From Coprobacillus sp. CAG:826 (lineage in GTDB: Bacteria; Bacillota_I; Bacilli_A; RFN20; CAG-826): a DNA stretch of 33,574 nt. Where the stretch lies: the NCBI GenBank assembly GCA_000437235.1, contig FR897047.1, forward strand, positions 6,991 to 40,564. The letters are read 5' to 3'. Below the pieces are notes generated by a model. That model saw only the letters and a program-made list of their open reading frames with translations. It made no database searches and was not told the DNA's origin. Position numbers and translations under genes: made by a program. How positions within the stretch are numbered: the stretch's first letter is position 1; each line of letters opens with the position of its first letter. Shown piece after piece: positions 23,764-31,882 of the stretch.

Positions 23764-24380
23764 TGACAGAAATCCGTTAATTTACAAGATGCACAACTTG
23801 GATTTTTTGCTTTACAGAAATAACGTCCAAAATGGATCATTTGATGATGCGTTAAAATATATCGTTCTTCTTTAAAAATCTTTTTTAAACGTTTTTCTAC
23901 TTGAGTAACGCTATCTTTTTCTTTCGCTAATCCTAAACGTTTAGCAATACGTTCTACATGCGTATCTACGGCAAATTCAGGAAAATGAAAGAGTTCTGCA
24001 CGGACTACATTCGCGGTTTTATTCCCTACGCCACTTAAAGTCATTAAGTCCTCTTTGCTCTCCGGTACTTTTCCATTGAAGCGAGTTAATAAATCAATCG
24101 CGATTTGTTTTACGTGTTTAGCTTTTTGACGAAACATGCCAATCGTGTGAATAATATCTTCAATATCCTCTACTTCTGCATTTGCTAAACGAATTAAAGT
24201 GGGGTACTTAGAAAACAATACGCTTGTTACTCGATTGACACTTTTATCGGTGGTCTGTGCACTTAACATGACCGCAATAACGAGTTCATAATCTTGATGG
24301 TAAATGAGTTCACAACCGGCATTTGGAAAAAGTTCATCCAAAAAGTCCGTGATGGCTTCTATTTTATTCGTCATCATCAT
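23745..24380 (-). CDS. nth: Endonuclease III
   Basis: Nth is a DNA glycosylase/AP lyase for oxidised pyrimidines. The helix-hairpin-helix reads LSGVGNKTANVV with the catalytic Lys, followed by the catalytic Asp in AVDTHVERIA. The C-terminal iron-sulfur cluster ligands have the family spacing C-x6-C-x2-C-x5-C (CKAKNPSCASCKLTDFC). The 211-residue length is normal. Three ATG codons in a row overlap the end of dnaD, so the exact start is uncertain by two residues. Its last 19 bp lie within the end of the convergent penicillin-binding protein gene. The dnaD-nth order is as in B. subtilis. Confidence 0.96.
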   Translation of the reverse strand: MMMTNKIEAITDFLDELFPNAGCELIYHQDYELVIAVMLSAQTTDKSVNRVTSVLFSKYPTLIRLANAEVEDIEDIIHTIGMFRQKAKHVKQIAIDLLTRFNGKVPESKEDLMTLSGVGNKTANVVRAELFHFPEFAVDTHVERIAKRLGLAKEKDSVTQVEKRLKKIFKEERYILTHHQMIHFGRYFCKAKNPSCASCKLTDFCHYKSNS

Positions 24381-25023
24381 TTACCCATTTTTCTGAAGCA
24401 ATTTGAATGGTCTTTTCGATATCTTTATTCCAGCCTTCACTAATGGCGGAATAGCCTTCTTTTTGGATATCTTTTCTTGCAGTCTTTTTTAATAAAATTT
24501 TATCGATGGAACGAATGGATTTTTTATTGGCGTCTAATGCTTCATGAAGGGCATCAATAATGACATCTTCTTCATAGCCTAAACTAATCCATTCCCGTAT
24601 TTTTTGAAATTCAGCGGGAGAAAGAGTGCGTCCAAATTCTTTTTCAAAAACACCATAAATGTTTTGTACTTGGGTATCAAAACCTTTTTCTAAAGATTCT
24701 TCTCTTCTTTTTAATAGTGCGACTTCAAATTCGCGGTATAAACGAAGTTCTAATGGTTTTAAAGTGGTTTTCATTTCTCCATTATCGCTTTCAAATTCAA
24801 TCAGGCGTTTGGATAATAAATGCGATAACACTTGATCAATATCTTGAATTGAAAGTGTCATTTTTAACGCTAATAACTCCTGTGTAATTAATGTATTCCC
24901 TTGTTTTAAAAGATGTTGAATCATAAAAATAACCGCTAATTCGGTCTCGGTTATTCCTAATTTTTTATAGTTTTCTAATAGGACATATTCCATATCAATG
25001 CCCATTAAAGATAAATCCTTCAT
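24364..25023 (-). CDS. dnaD: Primosome protein DnaD
   Basis: DnaD helps load the replicative helicase at the origin and at stalled forks in low-GC Gram-positive bacteria. The N-terminal winged-helix domain (about residues 1-100) has LLENYKKLGITETELAVI and LSHLLSKRLIEF. The C-terminal DDBH2 domain (about 125-200) has IYGVFEKEFGRTLSPAEFQ, IIDALHEALDANKKSIRSID and a basic segment after it. The 219 residues fit the family. It overlaps nth by 17 bp. A putative extended -10 lies 24 bp upstream. Confidence 0.93.
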   Translation of the reverse strand: MKDLSLMGIDMEYVLLENYKKLGITETELAVIFMIQHLLKQGNTLITQELLALKMTLSIQDIDQVLSHLLSKRLIEFESDNGEMKTTLKPLELRLYREFEVALLKRREESLEKGFDTQVQNIYGVFEKEFGRTLSPAEFQKIREWISLGYEEDVIIDALHEALDANKKSIRSIDKILLKKTARKDIQKEGYSAISEGWNKDIEKTIQIASEKWVNDDDE

Positions 25024-25046
25024 CTTACTTCACCACCATCTTTTTC

Positions 25047-25055
25047 ATTCTACCA
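25047..25055 (-). promoter_or_regulatory. Possible extended -10 promoter of dnaD-nth
   Basis: TGGTAGAAT on the minus strand lies 24 bp before dnaD with no clear -35. The same 9-mer, in the context TATGGTAGAAT, lies before the Na/Pi cotransporter gene. Confidence 0.5.
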
Positions 25056-25084
25056 TAGTTTGATAAATAAAAATTAAAAAACAC

Positions 25085-25783
25085 TTAATTTTTTTCTATC
25101 TTCTTTAAGACGGGGCTAAGCACATCTAAAAGTTCATATTTTTCTAAAAAAGATAGATATTCTTTGCTTGATATTTTTTTCATTTTTCTTATTTCTTCTT
25201 CTACCTTTTGTGGATTCATATTTAAAATGAAATCTTTTTCTTTCATCATTGCTAACTTCGTTTCTTCTTCTATTTCAAAATGAAGAAGCATAGCAAAACG
25301 AACAGCCCTAAGAATACGCAAAGGATCTTCTTTAAACCGAACATAAGGGTCTCCTATGGTTTTAATCATACCTTTAGCTAAATCTTCTTGGCCGTTAAAT
25401 GGGTCTAAGATATTTTGATTCAAATCCATATAAATGGCATTCATGGTAAAATCTCGTCTTTTAGCGTCTATATCTAACTCACGAACAAATTCTACTTTCG
25501 TTGGATGACGATAATCTTCATAGCCTTTTTCTATACGGAAAGTTGTGATGTCTACATGTCCAAAAGAAGTGGATAAACGTAGCGTTCCAAAGCGCATAAA
25601 AGTGGTTTGAGCGTCTTTTAAAAAAGAAAGCATTTCTTCTGGCGTTGCATTCGTGGTTAAATCTAAATCATCGGATTCTTTGTGTAATAAAAAATCCCGT
25701 GTTGAACCACCCACCATATAAAGATGATAACCATGTTCTTCAAACAAAGTCGCTAAATTTTTAAAATACGTCCACTGCTCCAT
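25085..25783 (-). CDS. cca: CCA-adding-type tRNA nucleotidyltransferase, short form
   Basis: Class II tRNA nucleotidyltransferases add or repair the 3' CCA of tRNA. The head domain is complete: MVGGSTRDFLL, the metal site DDLDLTTNATPEE, RFGTLRL, DYRHP, the RRDFTMNAI motif and the neck-domain template motif EDPLRILRAVRFA. The protein ends at 232 residues, whereas Bacillus CCA-adding enzymes have about 400, so much of the body and the whole tail domain are missing. The frame ends cleanly and no remnant of the missing part is visible in the 60 bp downstream, so it appears to be a genuine short version. It could also be an A-adding or poly(A) polymerase-like enzyme. It lies directly after dapB; B. 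subtilis also keeps dapB and cca together. Confidence 0.8.
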   Translation of the reverse strand: MEQWTYFKNLATLFEEHGYHLYMVGGSTRDFLLHKESDDLDLTTNATPEEMLSFLKDAQTTFMRFGTLRLSTSFGHVDITTFRIEKGYEDYRHPTKVEFVRELDIDAKRRDFTMNAIYMDLNQNILDPFNGQEDLAKGMIKTIGDPYVRFKEDPLRILRAVRFAMLLHFEIEEETKLAMMKEKDFILNMNPQKVEEEIRKMKKISSKEYLSFLEKYELLDVLSPVLKKIEKN

Positions 25784-25785
25784 TT

Positions 25786-26436
25786 TTATTTCCTTTCTCG
25801 AATTACTCCATAGGTATTACGATATTGATCGAATGATAAAAATACTTCATAAACACCTTCGGCATAGGCTTTTTTATGAAAAGTATGATGAATAATTTCT
25901 AATTCCTCGTTCTCGTTTCTTAAGAGGATACGATGCTCATATTGATATTCATTCACGCGATGAGAGATGACTTCAATATCTTGAGAACTAGGAAAACTAT
26001 CTTTCAAAAACAAGGCCGTTCCACTTGGCGCATCTTTTTTGGAAATATGATGCGTTTCTTCTATTTTGATAGAAGGAAAAATCGGTGCAAGCTTTTTTAA
26101 AAAAGCTTTTAAATAACTCATGGATAATAAATAATTTTCTAGAATCACAATGGGAATCTTTTTTTCTTTCGCTTTTTGATCCCATGTTTGAATTTCTTCT
26201 TCTTTTAATCCGGTAGTGCCTATTAAAAGAGGTATCCTTTTTTCTAAAGCCATTTCTACCGCTTTTTTCGTTCCTTCTAAAGAAGAAAAATCAATAATGA
26301 ATCCAACTTCTTCATTAAAGAAATTAGAAATATCTTTTTCCTTATCGGCTCCTAAAACCGAAACACCCTTTTCTAAAAAAAGATGATAAATTTCACTACC
26401 GGTTTTTCCACTATAACCTTGTATTAACACTTTCAT
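25786..26436 (-). CDS. dapB: 4-hydroxy-tetrahydrodipicolinate reductase DapB
   Basis: DapB reduces the cyclic product of DapA in lysine, diaminopimelate and dipicolinate synthesis; diaminopimelate feeds the cell wall and dipicolinate the spore core. The dinucleotide-binding loop is GYSGKTG near residues 7-13, with IGTTGLKEEE after it, and the catalytic/substrate motif is EETHHISKKDAPSGTA. The ATG at 26436 (216 residues) is chosen because GGAGG lies 7 nt before it; an in-frame start 23 codons upstream would add a spurious hydrophobic leader. It is shorter than the Bacillus enzyme (267 residues), mainly between the nucleotide-binding and catalytic parts. It is 2 bp upstream of the cca-type gene and probably co-transcribed. 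Confidence 0.93.
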   Translation of the reverse strand: MKVLIQGYSGKTGSEIYHLFLEKGVSVLGADKEKDISNFFNEEVGFIIDFSSLEGTKKAVEMALEKRIPLLIGTTGLKEEEIQTWDQKAKEKKIPIVILENYLLSMSYLKAFLKKLAPIFPSIKIEETHHISKKDAPSGTALFLKDSFPSSQDIEVISHRVNEYQYEHRILLRNENEELEIIHHTFHKKAYAEGVYEVFLSFDQYRNTYGVIRERK

Positions 26437-26482
26437 GGTTGTTCCTCCACTTTTATATATGAAAAAAGAAAGAACAACATAC

Positions 26483-26511
26483 AAAAAAAGTGATGTTGCC
26501 ATCACTTTTTT
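26483..26511 (-). terminator. Rho-independent terminator after hup
   Basis: AAAAAGTGATG pairs perfectly with CATCACTTTTT around GCAA, followed by further T on the minus strand. It lies 6 bp after the hup stop. Confidence 0.93.
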
Positions 26512-26516
26512 ACTTA

Positions 26517-26789
26517 TTAATTGACCTTATCTTTTAAAGCTTTTGCGGCTTTAAATCCAATGGCCTTGCTAGCGGGGATTTCGATGGTATCACCAGTAGC
26601 AGGATTCACGCCTTTACGGGCGGCACGAGTTTTAACTGCAAAATTACCAAAGCCGGCTAATTTAACTTCTTCATCTCTTGCTAAGCTCTCAGCCATTGCT
26701 AATAACATAGCGTCTACAGCAGCTTGCGCATCCTTTTTGGTAAGATGTGCTTCACTTGCAACAACATCAACTAACTCTACTTTATTCAT
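26517..26789 (-). CDS. hup: DNA-binding protein HU
   Basis: HU is the abundant nucleoid protein that bends DNA without sequence preference. The 90-residue sequence matches the family: MNKVELVDVVASEAHLTKKD at the start, LAGFGNFAVKTRAARKGVNP with the DNA-binding arm, and a typical end (IPASKAIGFKAAKALKDKVN). The ATG at 26789 is chosen for its length and because GGAGG lies 8 nt upstream; the longer open frame upstream is non-coding leader. It has its own promoter and strong terminator, as expected for a highly expressed single gene. Confidence 0.97.
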   Translation of the reverse strand: MNKVELVDVVASEAHLTKKDAQAAVDAMLLAMAESLARDEEVKLAGFGNFAVKTRAARKGVNPATGDTIEIPASKAIGFKAAKALKDKVN

Positions 26790-26820
26790 TTTCATATCCT
26801 CCGTGAGTTTTTGTACTTTT

Positions 26821-26849
26821 AAAATACCATATTTGAGCCCATTTAGCAA
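26821..26849 (-). promoter_or_regulatory. SigA-type promoter of hup
   Basis: TTGCTA (26844-26849), a 17-bp spacer and TATTTT (26821-26826) lie about 31 bp before the HU start, with GGAGG between. Confidence 0.65.
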
Positions 26850-26930
26850 CATTCTAGCCATTTTAATGTAGTATTCATGCAATTTTGTTGCTTCTTTGGG
26901 CCTTTTTTATTTTTCCCTATCTTTCAAAAT

Positions 26931-27986
26931 TTATGCTTCTAATTTTAAATCTTCGTTACTATAAAGATGAAAAACATCTTTACATAAAAAATCAAATAAT
27001 AAAGTAAGTAAAATGGTGCCCGCAATTTGTACACCAAAAATTGCAATATACGCCATTGGGTTATCATAACCCATTGTTTCTAACACAGAGATTTGTCCTA
27101 CAAGTCCACAACTACCCATACCTGCCCCAGCACTGGTAGAGGTTGTTTTTAATAGACATACACCAATCGGTCCTAAAATCAAACTTGTAAGGATGGTCGG
27201 TAACCAAATAGCAGGTTTTTTAATAATGTTAGGCCAATATAACATCGAGGTACCTATACCAATGGATAAAGATTTTCCTACACCATTTTTAGCGCGTAAC
27301 GATTGAACAGCAAAACCTACCATTTGTGCCGTACAGCCAATCACGGCAGCACCAGCCGCTAGTGGGATATTGCCTATATGAATGGCAACACATACCGCTA
27401 CGCTTGAAATTGGCATCGTTAATACCATACCCATTAATGTAGAAATAATGATGGACATAATAATTGGAATTAATGGCATAGAGATTTCAATCAATTTTTC
27501 AATACCATAAATTAGATAATAGCTTGGATAAATTAAAATAAAGCCTAAGCAACTACCAATGACTAAATATAGAAATGGAATTAATAAGATATCAATTGGT
27601 GTTTTTTTCTTAAGAAAAGACTTAACAATCAAAATCGTAAAAATGGTGACTAGATAAATTAAAAGTGGGTTTTTACTACCTCCCGCAATGGTAAACGTTG
27701 GAATTGGATTCGTAGCTTCTTTTAAATCAATCGCACTAGCGATACCACCTAATACTAAACAGGCAACAATTTCTAACGGTGCCATATTTTTATTCATGGA
27801 TAAGGCAACACCTAAAGCAATGCCAGGTCCCATTAAAGACATGATAACAGTAGCGATATCTAAACCAATTTGAAAATTCATTAGAGCAAATATCTGTTTA
27901 AATATCGTTCCAATAATCAAAGTGGCAAATAATCCAATAGCCATGCCACTAGATGTTTTACTAATAAAGTCTAATACTTTTTTCAT
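26931..27986 (-). CDS. PfoR-like membrane protein (PTS EIIC-type family)
   Basis: The 351-residue protein has about nine or ten hydrophobic helices and resembles the PTS_EIIC_2/PfoR group: a start of KVLDFISKTSSGMAIGLFAT, a GSKNPLLIYLVTIFTI segment, the conserved middle GNIPLAAGAAVIGCTAQMVG, and AGAGMGSCGLVGQI near the end. PfoR was named as a regulator of perfringolysin in Clostridium, but its transport substrate is not established. GAGGAAG precedes the ATG. It lies 44 bp after the DtxR/MntR-type regulator with a terminator between. Metal-linked control is possible but not shown. Confidence 0.78.
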   Translation of the reverse strand: MKKVLDFISKTSSGMAIGLFATLIIGTIFKQIFALMNFQIGLDIATVIMSLMGPGIALGVALSMNKNMAPLEIVACLVLGGIASAIDLKEATNPIPTFTIAGGSKNPLLIYLVTIFTILIVKSFLKKKTPIDILLIPFLYLVIGSCLGFILIYPSYYLIYGIEKLIEISMPLIPIIMSIIISTLMGMVLTMPISSVAVCVAIHIGNIPLAAGAAVIGCTAQMVGFAVQSLRAKNGVGKSLSIGIGTSMLYWPNIIKKPAIWLPTILTSLILGPIGVCLLKTTSTSAGAGMGSCGLVGQISVLETMGYDNPMAYIAIFGVQIAGTILLTLLFDFLCKDVFHLYSNEDLKLEA

Positions 27987-28008
27987 AACAACTTCCTCAT
28001 GTTTTCTT

Positions 28009-28032
28009 AAAAAAAAGCTTCAAACGAAGCTT
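28009..28032 (-). terminator. Rho-independent terminator overlapping the regulator stop codon
   Basis: AAGCTTC pairs with GAAGCTT around GTTT and is followed by eight T on the minus strand (28014 down to about 28007). The upstream arm includes two bases of the regulator's TAA, so the gene and its terminator overlap. It would limit read-through into the PfoR-like gene. Confidence 0.85.
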
Positions 28033-28408
28033 ATTTTTTATTCTTTACGTTTTCGATATAATTTTTTATTGCATTAAAAGATTCATCGCTTAAATCGTGC
28101 TCAATTTTGCAAGCATCGGTAAGGGCTTGATTTTCAGAAACGCCCATTGCCATTAATGCACGAGAAATAATGCGATGTTTTTCATAGGTTTTTGCTGCAA
28201 CTTGATAGCCTGCATCCGTCAAAGAAATCTTTCCATCCTTCTCTACTATAATTAAGCCATTTCCTCTTAATTTTTTCATAGCAACAGAAACGCTAGCTTT
28301 TGAGAATTGCATATCTTCTGCTATATCAATCGCGTGAACATAGCCTTTTTTCTCTTTTAAAATCAGTATTCTTTCTAAATAGTCTTCTGCTGATTCATAT
28401 AATTTCAT
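28031..28408 (-). CDS. DtxR/MntR-family metal-dependent repressor
   Basis: The 125-residue protein has the winged-helix DNA-binding domain (YESAEDYLERIL, AIDIAEDMQFSKASVSVAMK, KDGKISLTDAG) and the helical metal-binding/dimer domain, without an SH3-like third domain, as in MntR. By alignment with B. subtilis MntR, the metal residues appear as Asp and Glu in AEDYLERI, His in YEKHRI, and Cys-x-x-Glu-His in ACKIEH. The Cys replaces MntR Glu99, as in iron-sensing DtxR. So it is a mixed site that could sense manganese or iron. The ATG at 28408 is chosen since AAGGAA lies about 8 nt before it and the protein then starts like MntR. tRNA-Arg lies directly upstream. Confidence 0.88.
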   Translation of the reverse strand: MKLYESAEDYLERILILKEKKGYVHAIDIAEDMQFSKASVSVAMKKLRGNGLIIVEKDGKISLTDAGYQVAAKTYEKHRIISRALMAMGVSENQALTDACKIEHDLSDESFNAIKNYIENVKNKK

Positions 28409-28429
28409 CGAATCATTCCTTTCTTTGGA

Positions 28430-28506
28430 TGGCGCGCCCAACACGATTCGAACGTGCGACCCCAACCTTCGGAGGGTTGTACTCTATCCAACTGAGCTAT
28501 GGGCGC
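28430..28506 (-). tRNA. tRNA-Arg (anticodon CCG)
   Basis: A 77-nt cloverleaf folds cleanly: acceptor GCGCCCA with TGGGCGC, D arm GCTC/GAGT, anticodon stem CAACC/GGTTG with loop CTCCGAA (anticodon CCG, reading CGG), T arm GCACG-TTCGAAT-CGTGT, discriminator G, and an encoded 3' CCA. It lies between the SDR gene and the regulator gene; the regulator start is 22 bp downstream. Confidence 0.97.
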
Positions 28507-28554
28507 AGGGATTCAACCATCATTTTAGCACGCCACGAAACGCTTATCAACTCA

Positions 28555-29304
28555 CTACATTTTCTTTTTTTGAAAAGAATAGCCGATTTTTGCTAATGTT
28601 TTTTCACTAACAAAGCGCGTAAAGAATTTTCCTATCGCTATTTTTTTTGAAGGAATTAAAATCAATTTTCCTTTTAAAGCTTTTTGAACGGCAAAACGAG
28701 CCACAAATTCACTCGTTTGCGATTTCATTTGGAAACGAACGTCCGCTACTTCATCAAATTCGGTTTTAACTGGTCCTGGGCATAATACGGAAACCCGTAC
28801 TTTGGATTTCATTCTACGTAATTCTTCATAAACCGCTAAAGTTAATTGATACACATAGGCCTTCGTTGCATAATATTCTGCCATTAAAGGTCCCGTGGTA
28901 AAGGCCGCTGCAGAAGCAACATTCATGATATAGCCATGATTTCTTTCTATCATTAAATTAAGATACAATCGAAAAAGTACGGTTAAACCTTCCACATTGA
29001 TTTGAATCATGTTTGTGAGTTTATCCATTTCCATTTCATGAAAATTACCACAATGACCAAACCCGGCATTTAAAATGACGAAATCAATCGGTTGATCTTT
29101 GGTTTGTTCAAATAATTGAATGCAATTTTCTTTTTTGGACAAATCTAACGTAATAATTTCTGCCTTTGTTATTAGTTCTTTTTGTAATTCTTCTAATCGG
29201 TCTTTTCTACGAGCAACTAGAATTAAGTCATATCCTTTTTGGGATAGAACTCTTGCCATATCGCGACCAATACCTGAACTTGCTCCTGTAATTAACGCTA
29301 ACAT
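28555..29304 (-). CDS. Short-chain dehydrogenase/reductase (SDR) family oxidoreductase
   Basis: The 249-residue protein is a classical SDR: cofactor loop TGASSGIGRD (residues 6-15), LVARRKDRLEEL (NADP-type Arg after strand 2), ILNAGFG, active-site Ser in MNVASAAAF, and the catalytic YATKA. VLCPGPVKTEF is the usual PG motif. The C-terminal part is basic and hydrophobic (IAIGKFFTRFVSEKT), as in the DltE/YqjQ-like group that acts on lipids or short acyl compounds. The substrate is unknown. It starts 12 bp after the 236-residue protein gene, with only a weak ribosome binding site. Confidence 0.88.
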   Translation of the reverse strand: MLALITGASSGIGRDMARVLSQKGYDLILVARRKDRLEELQKELITKAEIITLDLSKKENCIQLFEQTKDQPIDFVILNAGFGHCGNFHEMEMDKLTNMIQINVEGLTVLFRLYLNLMIERNHGYIMNVASAAAFTTGPLMAEYYATKAYVYQLTLAVYEELRRMKSKVRVSVLCPGPVKTEFDEVADVRFQMKSQTSEFVARFAVQKALKGKLILIPSKKIAIGKFFTRFVSEKTLAKIGYSFQKKKM

Positions 29305-29316
29305 ATCTTTTACTCA

Positions 29317-30027
29317 CTATTTCTTTTTGAAAGAATAAGATACTTCTGTTGTATTTTTAAGAACATTATCTTGATAGGTAAAAGTCGTCTTTTTATAGCT
29401 ACTAATTTCTTTCATTCCCATGACTTTAGCTAGAACATATTCTTCATTTGCGTTTTGACTATGCATAAAAATGTTAATACCTTTTTGCGTATATTTCGTA
29501 ACATGACTTTTGATTGTGTCATATTCTTCAAATTTACCAGAAAGGAGGTTTAATGGCGTAGCATTATAAAAGTAAGCATAAACTTCTAAGTTCCAAATTG
29601 CTTCACTTTTTTCACTTAATGTTTCTTCATTTACCGCATAATAGAATTTTCCATCTTTCTTTTCATAGGTATATTTTTCTTCTGAAGTCTTACTTCCTGA
29701 AGTGGTATTTGTTTTGGTAAGCACAGTCACTTTCATTACAAAGGTTCCATCTTTATCCACGTTCTTTACTATAGAGCAAGTGGTTTCCTTATCAATTATC
29801 TTCTTGTTTTGATTATACGACGCTTCTATAGTTTTAGAAGAAACCTTTTTATAAGGATATTTTTCAATATCTTCCATATTGCTAATTTCTAACTTTTGGG
29901 TTAAACCATCAAATTTTCCTTCACACCAAGAAGAAGGAACTTTTTTTTCAAAGCAAAACCCAACAATTAAAATGACTACAATGAGTAATCCTAATAATCT
30001 AAAAAGGTGTTTAAATAGTTTTTTCAT
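29317..30027 (-). CDS. Anchored extracytoplasmic protein, unknown function
   Basis: I do not recognise this 236-residue protein. It has a basic start (MKKLFKHLFR), one hydrophobic helix (about residues 11-26) and an external domain rich in Lys, Thr and Ser. The helix ends LIVGFCFEKK, so the Cys is not a normal lipobox, and a signal anchor is more likely. The outer part looks like alternating beta strands (VMKVTVLTKTN, YTYEKKDGKFYYAVN, KTTFTYQDN), similar in style to small LppX/LolA-like lipoproteins. AAGGAGG precedes the ATG, and a TATACT near 30059-30064 may be the -10. It is followed closely by the SDR gene. Confidence 0.65.
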   Translation of the reverse strand: MKKLFKHLFRLLGLLIVVILIVGFCFEKKVPSSWCEGKFDGLTQKLEISNMEDIEKYPYKKVSSKTIEASYNQNKKIIDKETTCSIVKNVDKDGTFVMKVTVLTKTNTTSGSKTSEEKYTYEKKDGKFYYAVNEETLSEKSEAIWNLEVYAYFYNATPLNLLSGKFEEYDTIKSHVTKYTQKGINIFMHSQNANEEYVLAKVMGMKEISSYKKTTFTYQDNVLKNTTEVSYSFKKK

Positions 30028-30153
30028 AAGTTATGTCCTCCTTAAGTATTACAATTTTAGTATAATACATTTTTTATTGCTCGTGTGAAAGAAATGAATC
30101 CATCAATAATTTCTTTCCTTATATTTTTCATTTTTTTAACAAAATAGAGATAG

Positions 30154-30184
30154 AAAAAAAGTTTCTTTCCATTTCACTTTTTTT
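30154..30184 (-). terminator. Possible weak terminator after the Na/Pi cotransporter gene
   Basis: AAAAAAAGT pairs with ACTTTTTTT around a 13-nt loop, on either strand. The stem is almost all A-U, so strength is doubtful. It lies 9 bp after the cotransporter stop. Confidence 0.4.
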
Positions 30185-30192
30185 GTTTGTAT

Positions 30193-31842
30193 TTAATCTT
30201 CACACTTATCATCGCCCGTTGGGTTTTTAATACTATTACCAATATTGACAAGATGGTCTCCCACTCTTTCTAAATTAGAAACTATGGAGATGAATAAAGA
30301 ATTTAATTCAACCTTACAGTTTCCACTTGATAAACGTAAATAATGTTGATTGGTTAATTGCTCTTTTAAAGTATCGACTTTTTCTTCTAATTGATTAAGT
30401 TCTTGTAAGTGAGCCTCTGCTGTTTCATCAAATGTTTCCATCGACAACGTAAACATTTTTTGAATCAACTGATACATAGATTGAATACTTTCTTTTCCTT
30501 CTTCGGAAAAAGCTTCATGTTCATCGTCCAATACTTTTTGAATATCAATCAAGTTTTCTGCATGGTCACCAATTCTTTCAATATCATTAACAACGTGAAA
30601 ATAAGAGCCTAACGCATTTTCGTTTGCGTCATTCATCAAAGGCGCAAGTTGAATTAAAAAACGCGTAATTTCATTATTCATGTAGTTAATCTTCTTTTCT
30701 ACTTGAAGAATCTTTTCTTTTCCTACTTTTGTTGAAGTCATTAATTCTTGCATCGCAGCATCCAAATTTTGCTTCGCTAAACTAGCCATATATTCCACTT
30801 CTTTTTTGACTTGAACAAAGGCAATCATTGGAGTTTTTAAAAGTCTTTCATCAATGTATTTTAAACGAAGTACTTCGCTTTCTTCTTTTTTATCTTTAAT
30901 AATCCAAGTAGATAGAGTCACTAATTGGCGAATAAATGGTAAAAGTAAAAGCGTTGTCACTACATTAAAGAAGATGTGAAACACAGCAATTTGAAATTGG
31001 GCATTATTAGGAAATAGTTTTTCTAATAATTGAACGACTTCTGCTTTAAATATCCAAATAAATATCGTAAATAATACCGCGCCAAACACATTAAATAATA
31101 AGTGAATTAGACCGGTCCTTTTGGCATTAGCATTAGTGCCAATCGTGGCCATAAGGGCCGTTACACAGGTTCCAATATTGGATCCTAAGATAAGAAATAA
31201 GGCATTTTCCATGGTTAAGGCACCTTGCCCGACCATAATAATGATAACACCAGTAACCGCAGATGAAGATTGAACAACACCCGTAAAAATGATACCAACT
31301 AAAATTAATAGAAGGGGAAAATCAATTTTAGAAAAGAGTTGAACAAAGAAATCCTTCACTTCTATGTTATCAAATGCATTACTCATCAATTCTAAGCCCA
31401 CAAAGATTAAACCTAAGCCACATAAAGTTGCGCCTATATTTTTGACTTTATCGTTTTTAATAAACATCATCATGACGCCAATAAAGGCAAAGACAGATGT
31501 AAATAATGAAATATTTAAACTAGATAAGGACACTAACAAACCGGTAACCGTCGTACCTATATTAGCCCCCATAATAATCGCGGTGGCTTGAAATAGACTT
31601 AATACGCCCGCATTAACTAAACCAACTACCATTACGCTTGTCGCGGAGGAACTTTGTATAATTGCGGTAATCGACGCGCCTATTCCTACGCTAGCAAAGC
31701 GATTATTTCCAATTTTTCCTAATAAATTTTTAAGGCCTTTCCCCGTTGCCTTTTCTAAGCTTCCACTCATTTGGTTCATTCCAGCTATGAAGACACCACA
31801 GCCAGCTAGTAAAGAGAGGATGCACACTACAATCATCGGCAT
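30193..31842 (-). CDS. Na+/phosphate cotransporter with C-terminal PhoU-like domain
   Basis: This 549-residue protein has the duplicated Na/Pi cotransporter motif, each repeat with QSSS: ITAIIQSSSATSVMVVGLVN near residue 60 and GVVQSSSAVTGVIIIMVGQG near 188, each followed by GxNIGTxVT. About nine membrane helices cover residues 1-310. The C-terminal ~210 residues form a helical PhoU-like domain (DIERIGDHAENL and NLERVGDHLVNIGNSI). It is expected to import phosphate with sodium; the PhoU-like part likely gates or senses. AAAGGAG precedes the ATG, and a putative extended -10 (TGGTAGAAT) lies upstream. The match to YqeW/NptA-type proteins is strong. Confidence 0.92.
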   Translation of the reverse strand: MPMIVVCILSLLAGCGVFIAGMNQMSGSLEKATGKGLKNLLGKIGNNRFASVGIGASITAIIQSSSATSVMVVGLVNAGVLSLFQATAIIMGANIGTTVTGLLVSLSSLNISLFTSVFAFIGVMMMFIKNDKVKNIGATLCGLGLIFVGLELMSNAFDNIEVKDFFVQLFSKIDFPLLLILVGIIFTGVVQSSSAVTGVIIIMVGQGALTMENALFLILGSNIGTCVTALMATIGTNANAKRTGLIHLLFNVFGAVLFTIFIWIFKAEVVQLLEKLFPNNAQFQIAVFHIFFNVVTTLLLLPFIRQLVTLSTWIIKDKKEESEVLRLKYIDERLLKTPMIAFVQVKKEVEYMASLAKQNLDAAMQELMTSTKVGKEKILQVEKKINYMNNEITRFLIQLAPLMNDANENALGSYFHVVNDIERIGDHAENLIDIQKVLDDEHEAFSEEGKESIQSMYQLIQKMFTLSMETFDETAEAHLQELNQLEEKVDTLKEQLTNQHYLRLSSGNCKVELNSLFISIVSNLERVGDHLVNIGNSIKNPTGDDKCED

Positions 31843-31873
31843 AAATAGATTCTCCTTTAGATAATACTTTTCT

Positions 31874-31882
31874 ATTCTACCA
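31874..31882 (-). promoter_or_regulatory. Possible extended -10 promoter of the Na/Pi cotransporter gene
   Basis: TGGTAGAAT lies 31 bp before the start on the minus strand, with no good -35. It matches the element before dnaD. Confidence 0.45.

Noticed and set aside
26521..26871. Plus-strand open frame of 116 codons opposite hup.
   Set aside because: HU on the minus strand is unmistakable; this is its shadow.
28300..28610. Open frames across the tRNA-Arg (including one with TRFERATPTFGG).
   Set aside because: These are translations of the antisense of a tRNA gene; this peptide is a well-known false ORF.
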